64,000 nucleotides of DNA from Bdellovibrio sp047344985 (GCF_047344985.1 NZ_CP178861.1:3596001-3660000), one strand, 5' to 3'. Positions 1-8,691 are shown, numbered from the stretch's first letter. The notes: generated by a model from the sequence alone, not told the origin. A program made the numbers and translations.

Positions 1-194
1 CAGCAGTTCCATTCACAAACAACGGCCCAGCTCCCTTGCTAGTTGCTGACGTTTGGGAACATGCTTACTACGTTGATTACAGAAACCTTCGTCAAAAATA
101 TCTTGAGACTTTCTGGTCGCAAGTAAACTGGAACTTCGTTTCAGAAAACTACGCAGCTAAAAAAGTTCGCGATTTGACAAAATCAATGACGTAG
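1..194 (+). CDS. sodB: superoxide dismutase (Fe/Mn), C-terminal part
   Basis: The reading frame is open from base 3 to the TAG at 192-194; the gene begins before the window. The visible end carries the superoxide dismutase signature DVWEHAYY followed by VDYRN and a C-terminal helix. This family converts superoxide to oxygen and hydrogen peroxide with an iron or manganese ion; the Asp and His of DxWEH are metal ligands. Iron versus manganese specificity cannot be settled from this fragment. A strong hairpin terminator follows at 224-257. It is likely a cytoplasmic antioxidant enzyme. Confidence 0.93.
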   Translation, partial: AVPFTNNGPAPLLVADVWEHAYYVDYRNLRQKYLETFWSQVNWNFVSENYAAKKVRDLTKSMT

Positions 195-218
195 AAAAAA
201 GGTACCAGGTACCTTTTT
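195..218. repeat. 24-bp KpnI-type palindrome, copy 1
   Basis: Six A, then GGTACC-A-GGTACC, then five T. It starts directly after the sodB stop codon. Its exact reverse complement, all 24 bases, occurs again at 53330-53353 upstream of a kinase gene. The arms can fold into an A/T-flanked hairpin resembling a terminator, but a second, better terminator lies just downstream. Confidence 0.85.
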
Positions 219-223
219 CCACC

Positions 224-257
224 AAAAGGGACTGCGCTTAAAGCCAGTCCCTTTTTT
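224..257. terminator. rho-independent terminator between convergent genes
   Basis: Stem AAAAGGGACTG (224-234) pairs with CAGTCCCTTTT (245-255) and is followed by a T run on the + strand. The A run before it supplies a T run on the - strand, so it can end both sodB and the gene that stops at 260. Confidence 0.85.
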
Positions 258-259
258 AT

Positions 260-1024
260 TTAAAGCTCATAGAAAGTCGTCGATACCAAATACAAAGTAT
301 TTTTTGTGTCAGGCGTATAATACACGCCGATAGATGGACGAGAGAAAATCTCTTTAGGACGAAACTGAGACCACGCCATTCCAAGACCTGTGCTCATTTT
401 TTCATAGGGAGAAAGACCCGCTTCGCGCAAGTGTCCCCATGCAAATGTCAGCCACTCACGATCTTTGATCTGATATTGCACATCCAGTCCCCACTCTGCC
501 TCACACTTCAACGAATAAACTAAAATCAAGCCATTGCTGGAGTCGATACGCCCACAGACATTCGTCACAAACGGAGAAAATGTAAAATCACTGCCAGAAA
601 GGCGATAATTAAGACCCAGCTGAAACGAGGTCAAAATTAAATCCGGCTCTTCAATAACCTTCCCATTCTCGGTCACTTTCGATTTAAACCGAGTCTCTGT
701 GAAAGAAAGCGCCCAGTCCGTCGTTTCCCCGCGATAAACATTCACCTTTGCTGTGTAGTTGCTACTCCCGGGAACTGTTAAATAAAATATCGGCACAACT
801 CCGACTTCCAAACGTGAAAGCAATCCCACGCTTAGAGCGTTTGCTACAAATTGAGAGTTGATATTGGCGCCACCTGTTTTCTGAAAGCCCACTTTCCATT
901 GAGGAAGAGTTCGCGCCGACATACTGACAACCGGATTAAAATGAACTCGAGGTTCCAGATAAGATTCTTCAGCCAAGACATTCAAAGAAGAAATGAACAC
1001 ACATAAAAGGATCAAAATCCGCAT
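260..1024 (-). CDS. secreted or outer-membrane protein, possible beta-barrel
   Basis: The protein has about 254 residues. The start is taken at ATG 1024 because an AGAGGG motif sits upstream; an upstream GTG at 1051 lies inside the preceding gene's stop region. A clear signal peptide (MRILILLCVFISSLNVLA) precedes the mature EESYLEP. The rest has alternating hydrophobic and polar strands with many aromatic residues and ends in STTFYEL, a pattern common in outer-membrane barrels. No family is recognised. It starts 14 bp after the reductase gene stops, suggesting co-transcription. Function unknown. Confidence 0.72.
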   Translation of the reverse strand: MRILILLCVFISSLNVLAEESYLEPRVHFNPVVSMSARTLPQWKVGFQKTGGANINSQFVANALSVGLLSRLEVGVVPIFYLTVPGSSNYTAKVNVYRGETTDWALSFTETRFKSKVTENGKVIEEPDLILTSFQLGLNYRLSGSDFTFSPFVTNVCGRIDSSNGLILVYSLKCEAEWGLDVQYQIKDREWLTFAWGHLREAGLSPYEKMSTGLGMAWSQFRPKEIFSRPSIGVYYTPDTKNTLYLVSTTFYEL

Positions 1025-1038
1025 AAGTCTTAGCCCTC

Positions 1039-1608
1039 TTATTTTAACCACTTGCGCTTGGGATCTTTTTTATCGACAGGCCATGTGCTCCAATTGATTT
1101 TTAAATCACAGGCTTTCAAGAAATTTTCCAAGATCAATTCGATGTCTTCTCTTTGCCAGAAATCTTTGGCGTGTGTGCTTTTTGATTTCAAAGCGATATC
1201 TGAAACCAGCGAGTAAACCATACCACTCATCGGAGGAATCAAGAATCCCATCGTCGATAGAACTCCTTGAAGACGGGATAAGACTGATTTTCCTCCCACG
1301 GAATGCATCAGCACGAACACCGCGCAGGGTTTTCCCATAAGAGCTGTCGACGCCTCAAGATCCGTCATATCTTCCAAGAGCTTTTGCAGAGGACTTCCCC
1401 ACGAATCCCAATAAGTCCCTGTGACAAAAATCACACCCGAGGAATTCTCAATCTTTTTTCTAAGCGCCGATCCATAAGACGTTTTCGCTAAGTGAACAAC
1501 ATCCACGGAGCCCTGGCCTTTAAAGAAGGGCTCAATGGCCTTGATCCACAGAGCGCAGTTTCCTTTATTTCCAGAGGGACTGCCATTAAGAATTAAGATT
1601 TTTTTCAT
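1039..1608 (-). CDS. NADPH-dependent FMN reductase-like flavoprotein
   Basis: The start is placed at ATG 1608, giving MKKILILNGSPSG; an upstream TTG extension at 1683 would add a poor leader. The LILNGSPSGNKGN segment is the phosphate-binding loop of the flavodoxin-like NAD(P)H:FMN reductase fold, followed by GVIFVTGTYWDSWGSPLQKLLEDM, typical of the flavin-contacting region. About 189 residues fits the family. It probably transfers electrons from NAD(P)H to FMN or a quinone in the cytoplasm; the substrate is unknown. Probably the first gene of a two-gene unit with the downstream barrel-like protein. Confidence 0.8.
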   Translation of the reverse strand: MKKILILNGSPSGNKGNCALWIKAIEPFFKGQGSVDVVHLAKTSYGSALRKKIENSSGVIFVTGTYWDSWGSPLQKLLEDMTDLEASTALMGKPCAVFVLMHSVGGKSVLSRLQGVLSTMGFLIPPMSGMVYSLVSDIALKSKSTHAKDFWQREDIELILENFLKACDLKINWSTWPVDKKDPKRKWLK

Positions 1609-1675
1609 AGTCGACCAGCCTGTTTGCCCACCATCGGGATCCAATGTTAGGTCTTCCCCTGAAGAGGGAAAATCC

Positions 1676-2245
1676 ATGTTCAAATTCGTATTTGCTTTAT
1701 TATTGTCCGTTTCTACAGCTCACGCCAAGGACATCCGTCCACTTTTTGAAGCTTTGCAGGACTCCGGCGAAAAATATTTTATCACGGGTACCGTGTGCGA
1801 GCAGGTTGCTAAACTCAACCTTGAGAAGATTTATAAAGCCCCTGAATACACAGTCACAACAGGCATCCAGTACGGTAGCGAAAAGCGCGTGATCGGAGAA
1901 TTAGACGTGATCGTTTTCCGCAACGCGAATCAATCCGCCGTCGTCATCGCGGAAGTCAAATGCTGGAACAGTTTGGGCGGAGCTTTGAAAAAAGCCAAAG
2001 AACAACGCAAACGTTTCTTAGAAACTTTGGGCGCAGGTCGTAAATTGCGTGTGACTTGTGGCGGACAGGATTGCGATTTAACTGAAAAGAACTTCAACCA
2101 AGTTCAGAAATTTATTTCGATCTCTCAAGATGGCGGCCTTGAAAAAGGCTTCGATATGACGTTGGGATATTCTCTTGATGAAATGATGGAACTTCGTAAG
2201 CAGTTGATGTCCTGCCAAGAACGCGGCGAATGCCGTCGCCCTTAA
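1676..2245 (+). CDS. secreted protein with a PD-(D/E)XK nuclease-like motif
   Basis: The protein has 189 residues with start ATG 1676; a GAAGAGG motif lies upstream. The N-terminus MFKFVFALLLSVSTAHA is a signal peptide. The core reads GELDVIVF (E75, D77), a short loop, then VIAEVKCW (E93, K95). This D-(x15)-ExK arrangement on two beta strands is the catalytic signature of the PD-(D/E)XK nuclease fold, with E50 in the preceding helix as a possible further ligand. Four cysteines suggest disulfides in the periplasm or outside. Nuclease activity is inferred from the motif only. It faces away from the reductase gene. Confidence 0.72.
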   Translation: MFKFVFALLLSVSTAHAKDIRPLFEALQDSGEKYFITGTVCEQVAKLNLEKIYKAPEYTVTTGIQYGSEKRVIGELDVIVFRNANQSAVVIAEVKCWNSLGGALKKAKEQRKRFLETLGAGRKLRVTCGGQDCDLTEKNFNQVQKFISISQDGGLEKGFDMTLGYSLDEMMELRKQLMSCQERGECRRP

Positions 2246-2258
2246 TTCAAAAAAGATG

Positions 2259-2281
2259 AGGGCGCCTCTTGCAGGCGCCCG
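2259..2281. terminator. GC-rich hairpin between convergent genes
   Basis: GGGCGCC (2260-2266) and GGCGCCC (2274-2280) form a perfect stem with a short loop. The T run is on the - strand side, from the A-rich stretch at 2250-2256, so it best serves the BON-domain gene. Confidence 0.7.
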
Positions 2282-2331
2282 TACATGGAGGGATGGGAAA
2301 AGGACCGCATATTAGTCTGTGTGTACTCTCA

Positions 2332-2814
2332 TCAAGCCACCTCCTTGACTAGGGTTTCGTCGGTTACAGTAACAGGGACTCTTCGGGGAGGGTCTTTAAT
2401 CTCAATGAAATTTAAGACATCTCGCACCCCGGAGAGTTCCCATGCCGATGCGACCGCCATCGCTTTGAGTCTTGGACGGTAAACTTCACCATCAAGTTTG
2501 ACGATGCCGTCGATCACTTCGACTTCGATATGCTCTCCGCCGATTTTGATCATTTCCGCCATTTGTGACTCAAGGATGTTGGTAATTTCCTCGTCCGTTC
2601 TATAATAATCTGCCGGAACTATGATTCGATCTTCCACGGCCCATACGCCTTCTGTGTCAGAGATCGCTTCCAGCGCCGCATTCTTTTTGTAGGAAGTGTC
2701 AACAAAGCCACTGACAATGACTACACTTCCACGGACGACGATATCAAGGTCAGCCATGCTTACTCTTTTATCCCATTTTATTCTGTCACGAATTTTTTTA
2801 AGAAGAGTATTCAT
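2332..2814 (-). CDS. BON-domain protein, two domains
   Basis: The start is ATG 2814, with GAAGGAG seven bases upstream; a longer frame from 2889 overlaps the upstream gene. The 160-residue protein carries two BON domains: about residues 5-70 (VVRGSVVIVSGFVDT, AVEDRIIV) and 75-140 (VEVIDGIVKLDGEV, GVRDVLNFIEI). BON domains bind membranes or partners in stress and transport proteins. No signal peptide is seen. It lies 40 bp after the hibernation factor gene and probably shares its transcript, suggesting a stationary-phase or stress role. Confidence 0.85.
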   Translation of the reverse strand: MNTLLKKIRDRIKWDKRVSMADLDIVVRGSVVIVSGFVDTSYKKNAALEAISDTEGVWAVEDRIIVPADYYRTDEEITNILESQMAEMIKIGGEHIEVEVIDGIVKLDGEVYRPRLKAMAVASAWELSGVRDVLNFIEIKDPPRRVPVTVTDETLVKEVA

Positions 2815-2854
2815 AAGCTGCTCCTTCTGCCTCGGTTGATTATCAACTATTTTC

Positions 2855-3235
2855 TTAAGCCACTTCCTGAGTTTCAGGAAGTGGTTCAAAATTCAACATC
2901 GGGTCTCGTCTGTGATGTTGAGCTTTTTTAGAGGATCTTTTGCTAAGAATAACTTTCAATGCAGAAACCGTTTTAGCTACACACGCCTTAAAATTCTCAT
3001 CGGTTTTACGCACTTTAATCACTGTGCGCATGCGCGATGGTTTTAAGATGACCTCACAGATGTAACTAGGTTTGCGAGTGGAGGTTCGGTGACGATCCGA
3101 TTCAACTCGCACTGTGAGGTGAGCACCACTATCATATTTGAAGAAGTCTTCAATGGCCCCTTCCACTTTTTCTAATAAATAAGCTTCAAGGTTCTCAGTT
3201 TTAGTGATGTCTCTGTAGTAGATGTCTGTTTGCAT
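2855..3235 (-). CDS. hpf: ribosome hibernation promoting factor, short form
   Basis: The 126-residue protein of the S30AE (HPF/YfiA) family starts at ATG 3235, preceded by AAGGAGG. The sequence begins MQTDIYYRDITKTENLEAYLLEKV and continues with the beta-alpha pattern VRVESDRHRTSTRKPSYICEV typical of the family. It lacks the long C-terminal domain, so it matches the short form. Such proteins bind the 30S subunit and stop translation in starving cells, sensible for a predator's attack phase. First gene of a unit with the BON protein; divergent from a LysR gene. Confidence 0.88.
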   Translation of the reverse strand: MQTDIYYRDITKTENLEAYLLEKVEGAIEDFFKYDSGAHLTVRVESDRHRTSTRKPSYICEVILKPSRMRTVIKVRKTDENFKACVAKTVSALKVILSKRSSKKAQHHRRDPMLNFEPLPETQEVA

Positions 3236-3442
3236 GATCTACCTCCTTGTTCTTTTCTTATTATCGTTGAGAACAACAATTTCTTTAAATATATAATTTT
3301 GATGGTATAATTAGGATAAAGTTATATATTCGCGCAGCTTCCCAGAGGAAACGCTAGAGGACTTCGATACTTACAGAGCTGCAGCGAAAGGCTAGTTCCA
3401 AAAAGGCTCTGAAAAAGCCTTGTCATCAGGGGGTCTAGATTC

Positions 3443-4366
3443 ATGTTTAACTACAACCACTTATATTACTTTTATGTAACGGCAAAGCTCGGTGGCGTCA
3501 GTAACGCCGCCAAATATCTTCATATCAGTCAACCTTCACTGAGTTCACAATTGAAAGTTTTCGAATCTTCCATAGATCAAAAACTATTCGAGAAAAAAGG
3601 TCGACGCTTGCAACTCACGCCTGAGGGAGAACGCGCTTTTGCCTATTGTAAAAAGATTTTTGATGTCGCCGCCGAGTTCGCAGAAAGCTTACGCTCCCCT
3701 TCGGAAAAACAAAGCCAAAGAATTCGTATTGGTGTTACAGATCAAGTGGAGCGTCCTTTTATTGCCGATCTTTTAAGTCCGCTAATCAAGGAACGTAAGC
3801 GCGGTGTTGAAAAAACTTTCTTCGTAAGTTCGGCCCCTTCCGAAGATTTGATCAATCAACTGCGCAGTCAATCCATTGATTTGGTTTTAACAAATAAGCC
3901 CATTTATTCTGAAGACGTGAAAGAGTTTGCTTCAGCAAGTATGCCGGTGAATTTGCTTGTCTCTACACAAAACTTAAAAGAATTAAAGATCCGTATTTCT
4001 AAGGGCACGTCCGCTTTGGAGTTTTTAAATGCAGTTCCGTGGGGGCTTATCATTCCTTCTTACAAAATGAAACTGCGCCATGAAACGGATTTATTCTTTC
4101 AAGAGATCAAGGCTAGAAAGAAAGTGGTTTTTGAAAGTGATGTGATGTCTGTTGTAGGTCGCGCAATTATTGATGGTGCCGGTGTCGGCTTTCTTCCCGT
4201 TCCCTATGTTTACGATGAAGTAAAATCCGGAGTTTTGACAACCATTGGTCCAAAGAGTGGTTATTGGAAACACACAGTGTATTTGCTGGGAAGAAAAGAC
4301 GCGAACTACGATGAAGTCGTTGAGGATGTTAAGAACAGCGTAAAGCGTTTGGAAAAAATGGTTTAA
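3443..4366 (+). CDS. LysR-family transcriptional regulator, NhaR-like
   Basis: The 307-residue protein has an N-terminal winged helix-turn-helix (MFNYNHLYYFYVTAKLGGVS, then ISQPSLSSQLKVFE) and a C-terminal substrate-binding domain. The opening NYNHLYYFYVTAK strongly resembles NhaR-type regulators of sodium and osmotic stress. The start ATG 3443 has CAGGGGG upstream. About 207 bp separate it from the divergent hpf gene, leaving space for shared control. The effector is unknown. The hairpin that ends it includes its stop codon. Confidence 0.88.
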   Translation: MFNYNHLYYFYVTAKLGGVSNAAKYLHISQPSLSSQLKVFESSIDQKLFEKKGRRLQLTPEGERAFAYCKKIFDVAAEFAESLRSPSEKQSQRIRIGVTDQVERPFIADLLSPLIKERKRGVEKTFFVSSAPSEDLINQLRSQSIDLVLTNKPIYSEDVKEFASASMPVNLLVSTQNLKELKIRISKGTSALEFLNAVPWGLIIPSYKMKLRHETDLFFQEIKARKKVVFESDVMSVVGRAIIDGAGVGFLPVPYVYDEVKSGVLTTIGPKSGYWKHTVYLLGRKDANYDEVVEDVKNSVKRLEKMV

Positions 4367-4394
4367 GGCGCAGAGATTTTCTACGCCTTAAACC
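4360..4394. terminator. bidirectional hairpin at convergent gene ends
   Basis: GGTTTAAGGCG (4360-4370) pairs perfectly with CGCCTTAAACC (4384-4394). The stem contains the LysR stop codon. There is no long T run, so efficiency is uncertain. Confidence 0.65.
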
Positions 4395-4404
4395 AGGAGG
4401 ATCT

Positions 4405-5634
4405 TTAGTAAGGTTGACGAGCTTGGCTGTTTGCCAAATCCATCGCCATCACAAGAGCGATTTTTGTGTAAACCGCTGAATGCTTAAAGTTGGAATCAGG
4501 GCTGATGATATCGTTTGCTGTGTGAATCTTCTGATTGCTTGCACGGAAGGTCGCTTCAAACGGCATCAACGCTGCATAACCTTGACGGTTCCACGAAGCG
4601 TGATCACTGCAACCATATCCACACTTGTCATCAACGATGCGTGCATGCAAATAAGTGTCATTCATCGCTTTTAAATAATCACGAAGCCAAGCGCTTGTGA
4701 AATCTGTCATGCTACCGATCACAAGCTCACCAGAACCCGGGAACAACGTCATATCCAGTTGAAGAACTGCAACGACGTCTTTCTTTTCCGCTTTATATTG
4801 TTTTGCAATTTCAGCAGAGCCCAAAAGACCCGACTCTTCACCTGCGTACCAGAAAAATTCCACTGTGCGCTCTGGTTGAGTTTTATTCATCAAGATGCGC
4901 AAAGCTTCGATCAAGTTTGCAGAGCCCGAAGCATTGTCGTCAGCACCGGGAGCCGCTTTTCCCCCGCCCCATGATTGATTGATGGAGTCTAAGTGACCGC
5001 CCAAAACGATGATTTCATTCGGTCTTGCACTTCCCACCAAACGCACACGCAAAGAATTTTGCTGTGTTGAAGAGTGTGTGATCTCAGAAATTTCGTAAGG
5101 AATCGTCGCATTGGAAAGCATGGCTTCCAAACGCTGTTTCATCTCCACGACGTGCTTGTTAGGCTGCGAATCGCGATTGTATCTGTTTGGAAAAGCTGAC
5201 AACCACTGAACGTAGCTGCGCAAATTGTTTTCACTCACTTCACTCAATGCAGCTTCAATGCCCGCATTTTTTTCTAAAGAAAGAATTTTAAATGGCGCTC
5301 TTTCGTAAAGGTCATTTTTCTCTTTGATCTTTGCCATCTCGTTTAGCATTTTATCAAAGCCGTTCGACTGCAACATCACATCCGTGCTGAGGTCTTCAAA
5401 ACCGCCGCACTTACCAACACTGTGTGCACGCTCTTGAATTCTTTGCTGCATCAGCGGAGTGACAATCGCGTATCCTACTTCCACGCTCTCGTCTTTTGCG
5501 AGAACAGGAATATTTAAGGCGCGAAGGTCCTTAAGATCTGCGAGAATGGGCTTAGTTTCAAAATTTTCAAGTGAAGGAACGTGGGCCATTGCATTCGATG
5601 CAACGAATAAAAGTGCCAGAGCGGCCATTTTCAT
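4405..5634 (-). CDS. secreted M28-family aminopeptidase
   Basis: The 409-residue protein resembles the Vibrio/Aeromonas leucyl aminopeptidase. A signal peptide (MKMAALALLFVASNAMA) is followed by a propeptide-like region and the M28 domain from about residue 195. The two zinc ions are expected to be held by H214 (GGHLDS), D232 (GADDNASG), E267 (AGEESG), D294 (QLDM) and H371 (IHTANDI), with E266 as general base. CGYGC (C338, C342) matches a disulfide seen in the Vibrio enzyme. It likely digests prey peptides outside the cytoplasm. The start ATG has AAAGGA upstream. Confidence 0.93.
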   Translation of the reverse strand: MKMAALALLFVASNAMAHVPSLENFETKPILADLKDLRALNIPVLAKDESVEVGYAIVTPLMQQRIQERAHSVGKCGGFEDLSTDVMLQSNGFDKMLNEMAKIKEKNDLYERAPFKILSLEKNAGIEAALSEVSENNLRSYVQWLSAFPNRYNRDSQPNKHVVEMKQRLEAMLSNATIPYEISEITHSSTQQNSLRVRLVGSARPNEIIVLGGHLDSINQSWGGGKAAPGADDNASGSANLIEALRILMNKTQPERTVEFFWYAGEESGLLGSAEIAKQYKAEKKDVVAVLQLDMTLFPGSGELVIGSMTDFTSAWLRDYLKAMNDTYLHARIVDDKCGYGCSDHASWNRQGYAALMPFEATFRASNQKIHTANDIISPDSNFKHSAVYTKIALVMAMDLANSQARQPY

Positions 5635-5763
5635 AATTCAATCCTTTGAAATACACAAAAACCATCATGGTTTTAGTTACTGCAAAGTAATGGTATCGTT
5701 TTTGTCCTCATGTTGGCAAAGACAATTCGCTTATTTTTTCAACATGCACTAAGATGCCTTTCT

Positions 5764-7335
5764 ATGAATAAAGACATTCTACTCGTGACCCTGAACTCTT
5801 CGTATCCGCACAGCTCATTTGGGCTTCGCTATCTCATGGCGAACCTTGAGGAACTTCAAGACCGTGCTGAGATCATGGAGTTCACCATTCAGCGCGATCC
5901 CCGCGATGTTGCGGAGGTTTTATTGCGTCAAAAACCAAAGATTATCGGCCTTGGCGTTTATATTTGGAATGCCCAGGAGTCTTTGGAGCTTGTGTCGTTA
6001 TTAAAAAGAATCAGCCCCGAAACGGTCGTCGTTCTGGGAGGTCCTGAGGTCAGTCACGAATCAGAAACCAACCCCATCTGCCAAATCGCAGATTTCACTA
6101 TCAAGGGCGAAGCGGATTTCTTGTTCTATGAGTTCTGCAAAAACTATTTAGATAACGGCGTTCTTCCTTCCACAAAAATCGTGGCTGGGATTTTACCCGA
6201 TATCAAAAAAATCAAAACACCTTATGGCCTTTATAGCGATGAAGACATTCAAAACCGCGTGATCTACGTCGAAGTGTCTCGAGGTTGTCCGTATCGTTGT
6301 GAATACTGCCTGTCGTCCTTAGACAAAGCCGTGCGCAACTTTGAACTGACAGAGTTCCTGCAAGAGATGCAAAAACTTTTAGACCGTGGTGCGAGGCAAT
6401 TTAAATTTATCGACCGTACATTCAATCTAAGTCCGACGACATGTACGACAATCTTACAGTTTTTCTTAGACCGCATTCACTTGGGCCTTTTCCTGCACTT
6501 TGAAATGGTGCCGGATCGTTTGCCGGTCGAAATCCGCGATTTGATCAAACAATTCCCTCCTGGAGCTTTGCAGTTTGAAATTGGTATTCAAACTTGGAAT
6601 CCAGAAGTCGCGCGCCTTGTGAGCCGTCGCAATGACTATGAAAAAGTGAAAGACAATTTCCGCTTTCTCGCTTCAGAAACGGGCGTGCACACTCATGCGG
6701 ATCTAATTGCGGGTCTTCCGGGTGAAGACCTAGTCAGCTTCGGAAAAGGTTTCGATACCTTGGCGGAACTTCAACCTCACGAAATTCAAGTGGGCATCTT
6801 AAAGCGCCTTAAAGGTGCTCCGATTGCCCGTCACGATAAAGAGTGGGAGATGGTTTACTCTTCTCATCCGCCATTCCAAATTTTGCGCACCAAGAATATG
6901 GATTTTGAGACTTTGCAAAAGATGAATCGCTTTTCAAAGTACTGGGATCTTTATGCCAATAGCGGTGTCTTTAAAAAGTTTGTGAATGTCTTGCGAGAGC
7001 GCTCACAAACTCGTGAAGATAAATCCTTTTTCTGGGAGTTTTTTGACTTCAATGAGTTCTTAACGACTCGCTATGCGCAGTCCTTTGGAATTTCACAACT
7101 CAGTCTTTTTGAAACAGCGTACACGTATCTTAAAGATCACGTAGGCTGGTCGCAGGAAGATGCCAAAGCCTTGATCCTTGAGGATTACTATGCGACTGGG
7201 AAAGTGGATTTACCAAAATTCTTAAAAGACTATTCGCAAGTGAAAAAACATTCTTTGGGTGAATCGTCAGACAAGACAAATATTCCTAAACGACAGCAAA
7301 GACATCTCGCGGGGAAGACAGAGACCGTTTCATAA
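5764..7335 (+). CDS. B12-binding radical SAM protein
   Basis: The start is taken at ATG 5764 (MNKDILLVTLNSSYPHSSFG), which gives the expected N-terminal B12-binding domain (to about residue 140, with LGGPEVS). The radical SAM core follows, with the iron-sulfur ligands C175, C179 and C182 in CPYRCEYC and EIGIQTWNPEVARLVSR further on. The C-terminal 150 residues look like the DUF4080 extension. The reaction is unknown; this group commonly performs methyl transfer or rearrangement. No good ribosome binding site is seen, so the start could be the ATG at 5710. Its 3' end overlaps a convergent gene by 50 bp. Confidence 0.87.
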   Translation: MNKDILLVTLNSSYPHSSFGLRYLMANLEELQDRAEIMEFTIQRDPRDVAEVLLRQKPKIIGLGVYIWNAQESLELVSLLKRISPETVVVLGGPEVSHESETNPICQIADFTIKGEADFLFYEFCKNYLDNGVLPSTKIVAGILPDIKKIKTPYGLYSDEDIQNRVIYVEVSRGCPYRCEYCLSSLDKAVRNFELTEFLQEMQKLLDRGARQFKFIDRTFNLSPTTCTTILQFFLDRIHLGLFLHFEMVPDRLPVEIRDLIKQFPPGALQFEIGIQTWNPEVARLVSRRNDYEKVKDNFRFLASETGVHTHADLIAGLPGEDLVSFGKGFDTLAELQPHEIQVGILKRLKGAPIARHDKEWEMVYSSHPPFQILRTKNMDFETLQKMNRFSKYWDLYANSGVFKKFVNVLRERSQTREDKSFFWEFFDFNEFLTTRYAQSFGISQLSLFETAYTYLKDHVGWSQEDAKALILEDYYATGKVDLPKFLKDYSQVKKHSLGESSDKTNIPKRQQRHLAGKTETVS

Positions 7336-7771
7336 AGAAGCTTGAAGCCAGCAAAAGACCAAAACCCGAGACCAGCAGTGCGCTTCGAATATACATAAAC
7401 CGAAGCCACTGCGAGTGAATATCATCCCAGTCCGATAGCGGCGTCATGAGCTGCCAAGAATGAGTTGCCCAAGTCATAACAGCCTCATCAAGAACACAGA
7501 TCAAGGCAAAAGCGACAAGCATGAACTCCAAAGTTCTCCATGCTCTGCGCAGATAATACAAATTAGAAGCAATCGAAGCCGTGATGAGAATATAAAAAAG
7601 CGGAGCCCATGCCGAGAATGTTGTATCCATGGACTGACGAAGTTCAATGTAAGATCCCATTGAAAGCTTTTCCATGGCGGTCCCCATTCCTAACACGAAT
7701 GCAAGGGAATTACCCGCCATGAGACCCACCATCAAAAGGCTCATGTATCTCGAAACTACAGATACGCTCAT
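7286..7771 (-). CDS. four-helix membrane protein, DUF1772-like
   Basis: The 161-residue protein has four predicted membrane helices (about residues 8-30, 52-70, 80-100 and 128-147), with conserved-looking W and R residues between helices 2 and 3. The shape and size fit the DUF1772/anthrone-oxygenase-like group, but the match is by overall pattern only. Its last 50 bases overlap the convergent radical SAM gene. No partner gene is evident. Confidence 0.65.
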   Translation of the reverse strand: MSVSVVSRYMSLLMVGLMAGNSLAFVLGMGTAMEKLSMGSYIELRQSMDTTFSAWAPLFYILITASIASNLYYLRRAWRTLEFMLVAFALICVLDEAVMTWATHSWQLMTPLSDWDDIHSQWLRFMYIRSALLVSGFGLLLASSFFMKRSLSSPRDVFAVV

Positions 7772-7834
7772 AGCGAAAGTCTATATTCTCTTGTTTAGAG
7801 AACCACAAGTTTCTTTTTTGAAATCAAAAAATCC

Positions 7835-8605
7835 TTAATGCTCACGCATTTTTTTTGCGTAGCCTGTGTAGGCGATGAGCGGATACTTTGTGAATTTAAA
7901 ACGAAAGTCTTTGGGAACAACTCCACTTCGCAAAAGTTGAAAGAATGCTTTCTGCGCGAAGACGGGCCGAATGCCTCGAAGGGTCATCAACTCCAAGCCC
8001 ACGTCGTCCATCCAGTCGCGCAATTTATCTGGATCGATAAATAGCGAATAGACGTGATTGTCCTTTGGTGTGTTTTTTACAAACCACTCCATCCCTTTGA
8101 TCACAATAAGCCAGGATAATGGATTTTTGTTAAAGGTGTTGAAAAAGAAAAGTCCACCGGGGCGTAAAACTCGCGTGGCTTCTGCAATCACCTTGCTCGG
8201 CTCAGACACGTGTTCGAGAACATCCATCGCCGCCACAACATCGAAACTCTCTCTTGGAAATGGCACTTGGTAAATATCACCCTGCATGTAGCGCACGGTG
8301 CGTGTTCGATCGTACTTTTCTGCTACTTTTAAACTGGAGGTTGAAAGGTCAATCCCGGTGACACTGTGACCGGCTAAAGCCAAATCGTTTGAAAGAAATC
8401 CTCCACCGCATCCCATATCGAGGATTTCTGCACGGTAACCTATATTGCGACGAATTTCTTCCAGGATCCATGGCAGTTCTAACTTGTGCTGGTTTCGCAA
8501 AAGAGCGATGGGATCGTCTTGCGCTTCATACCAGCGTTCTGCCAAATGGTTGTACACATCGTTATTGATAATTTCCCGGTCTAACTTCGCGAGATCCGAA
8601 TCCAT
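7835..8605 (-). CDS. UbiG-like SAM-dependent O-methyltransferase
   Basis: The start is ATG 8605, with GGGGAGG seven bases upstream; the 256-residue product begins MDSDLAKLDREI. It has a Rossmann methyltransferase fold with motif I ILDMGCGGGFLSNDLA, VTGIDLS, the FDVVAAMDVLEHV post-motif and VLRPGGLFFFNTF. These match UbiG, which methylates the ubiquinone ring hydroxyl groups twice. Whether this organism makes ubiquinone cannot be seen here, so another small acceptor is possible. Its leader forms a hairpin that can hide the ribosome binding site. It lies after the GST gene on the same strand. Confidence 0.85.
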   Translation of the reverse strand: MDSDLAKLDREIINNDVYNHLAERWYEAQDDPIALLRNQHKLELPWILEEIRRNIGYRAEILDMGCGGGFLSNDLALAGHSVTGIDLSTSSLKVAEKYDRTRTVRYMQGDIYQVPFPRESFDVVAAMDVLEHVSEPSKVIAEATRVLRPGGLFFFNTFNKNPLSWLIVIKGMEWFVKNTPKDNHVYSLFIDPDKLRDWMDDVGLELMTLRGIRPVFAQKAFFQLLRSGVVPKDFRFKFTKYPLIAYTGYAKKMREH

Positions 8606-8608
8606 GCA

Positions 8609-8663
8609 GAAACCTCCCCATTGATTCAAGCTACCAAAGAGCTTGAGTTTTCAGGGAGGTTTC
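8609..8663 (-). promoter_or_regulatory. leader hairpin covering the UbiG-like ribosome binding site
   Basis: Read on the - strand, GAAACCTCCC (8663-8654) pairs perfectly with GGGAGGTTTC (8618-8609), which contains the ribosome binding site of the gene starting at 8605. An inner stem TCAAGCT (8646-8640) with AGCTTGA (8632-8626) stacks inside. The structure could block translation or act as an intergenic terminator-like element; there is no T run after it. Confidence 0.6.
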
Positions 8664-8691
8664 GCGAAGTCCAGTGGCAAGAATCACGAGC

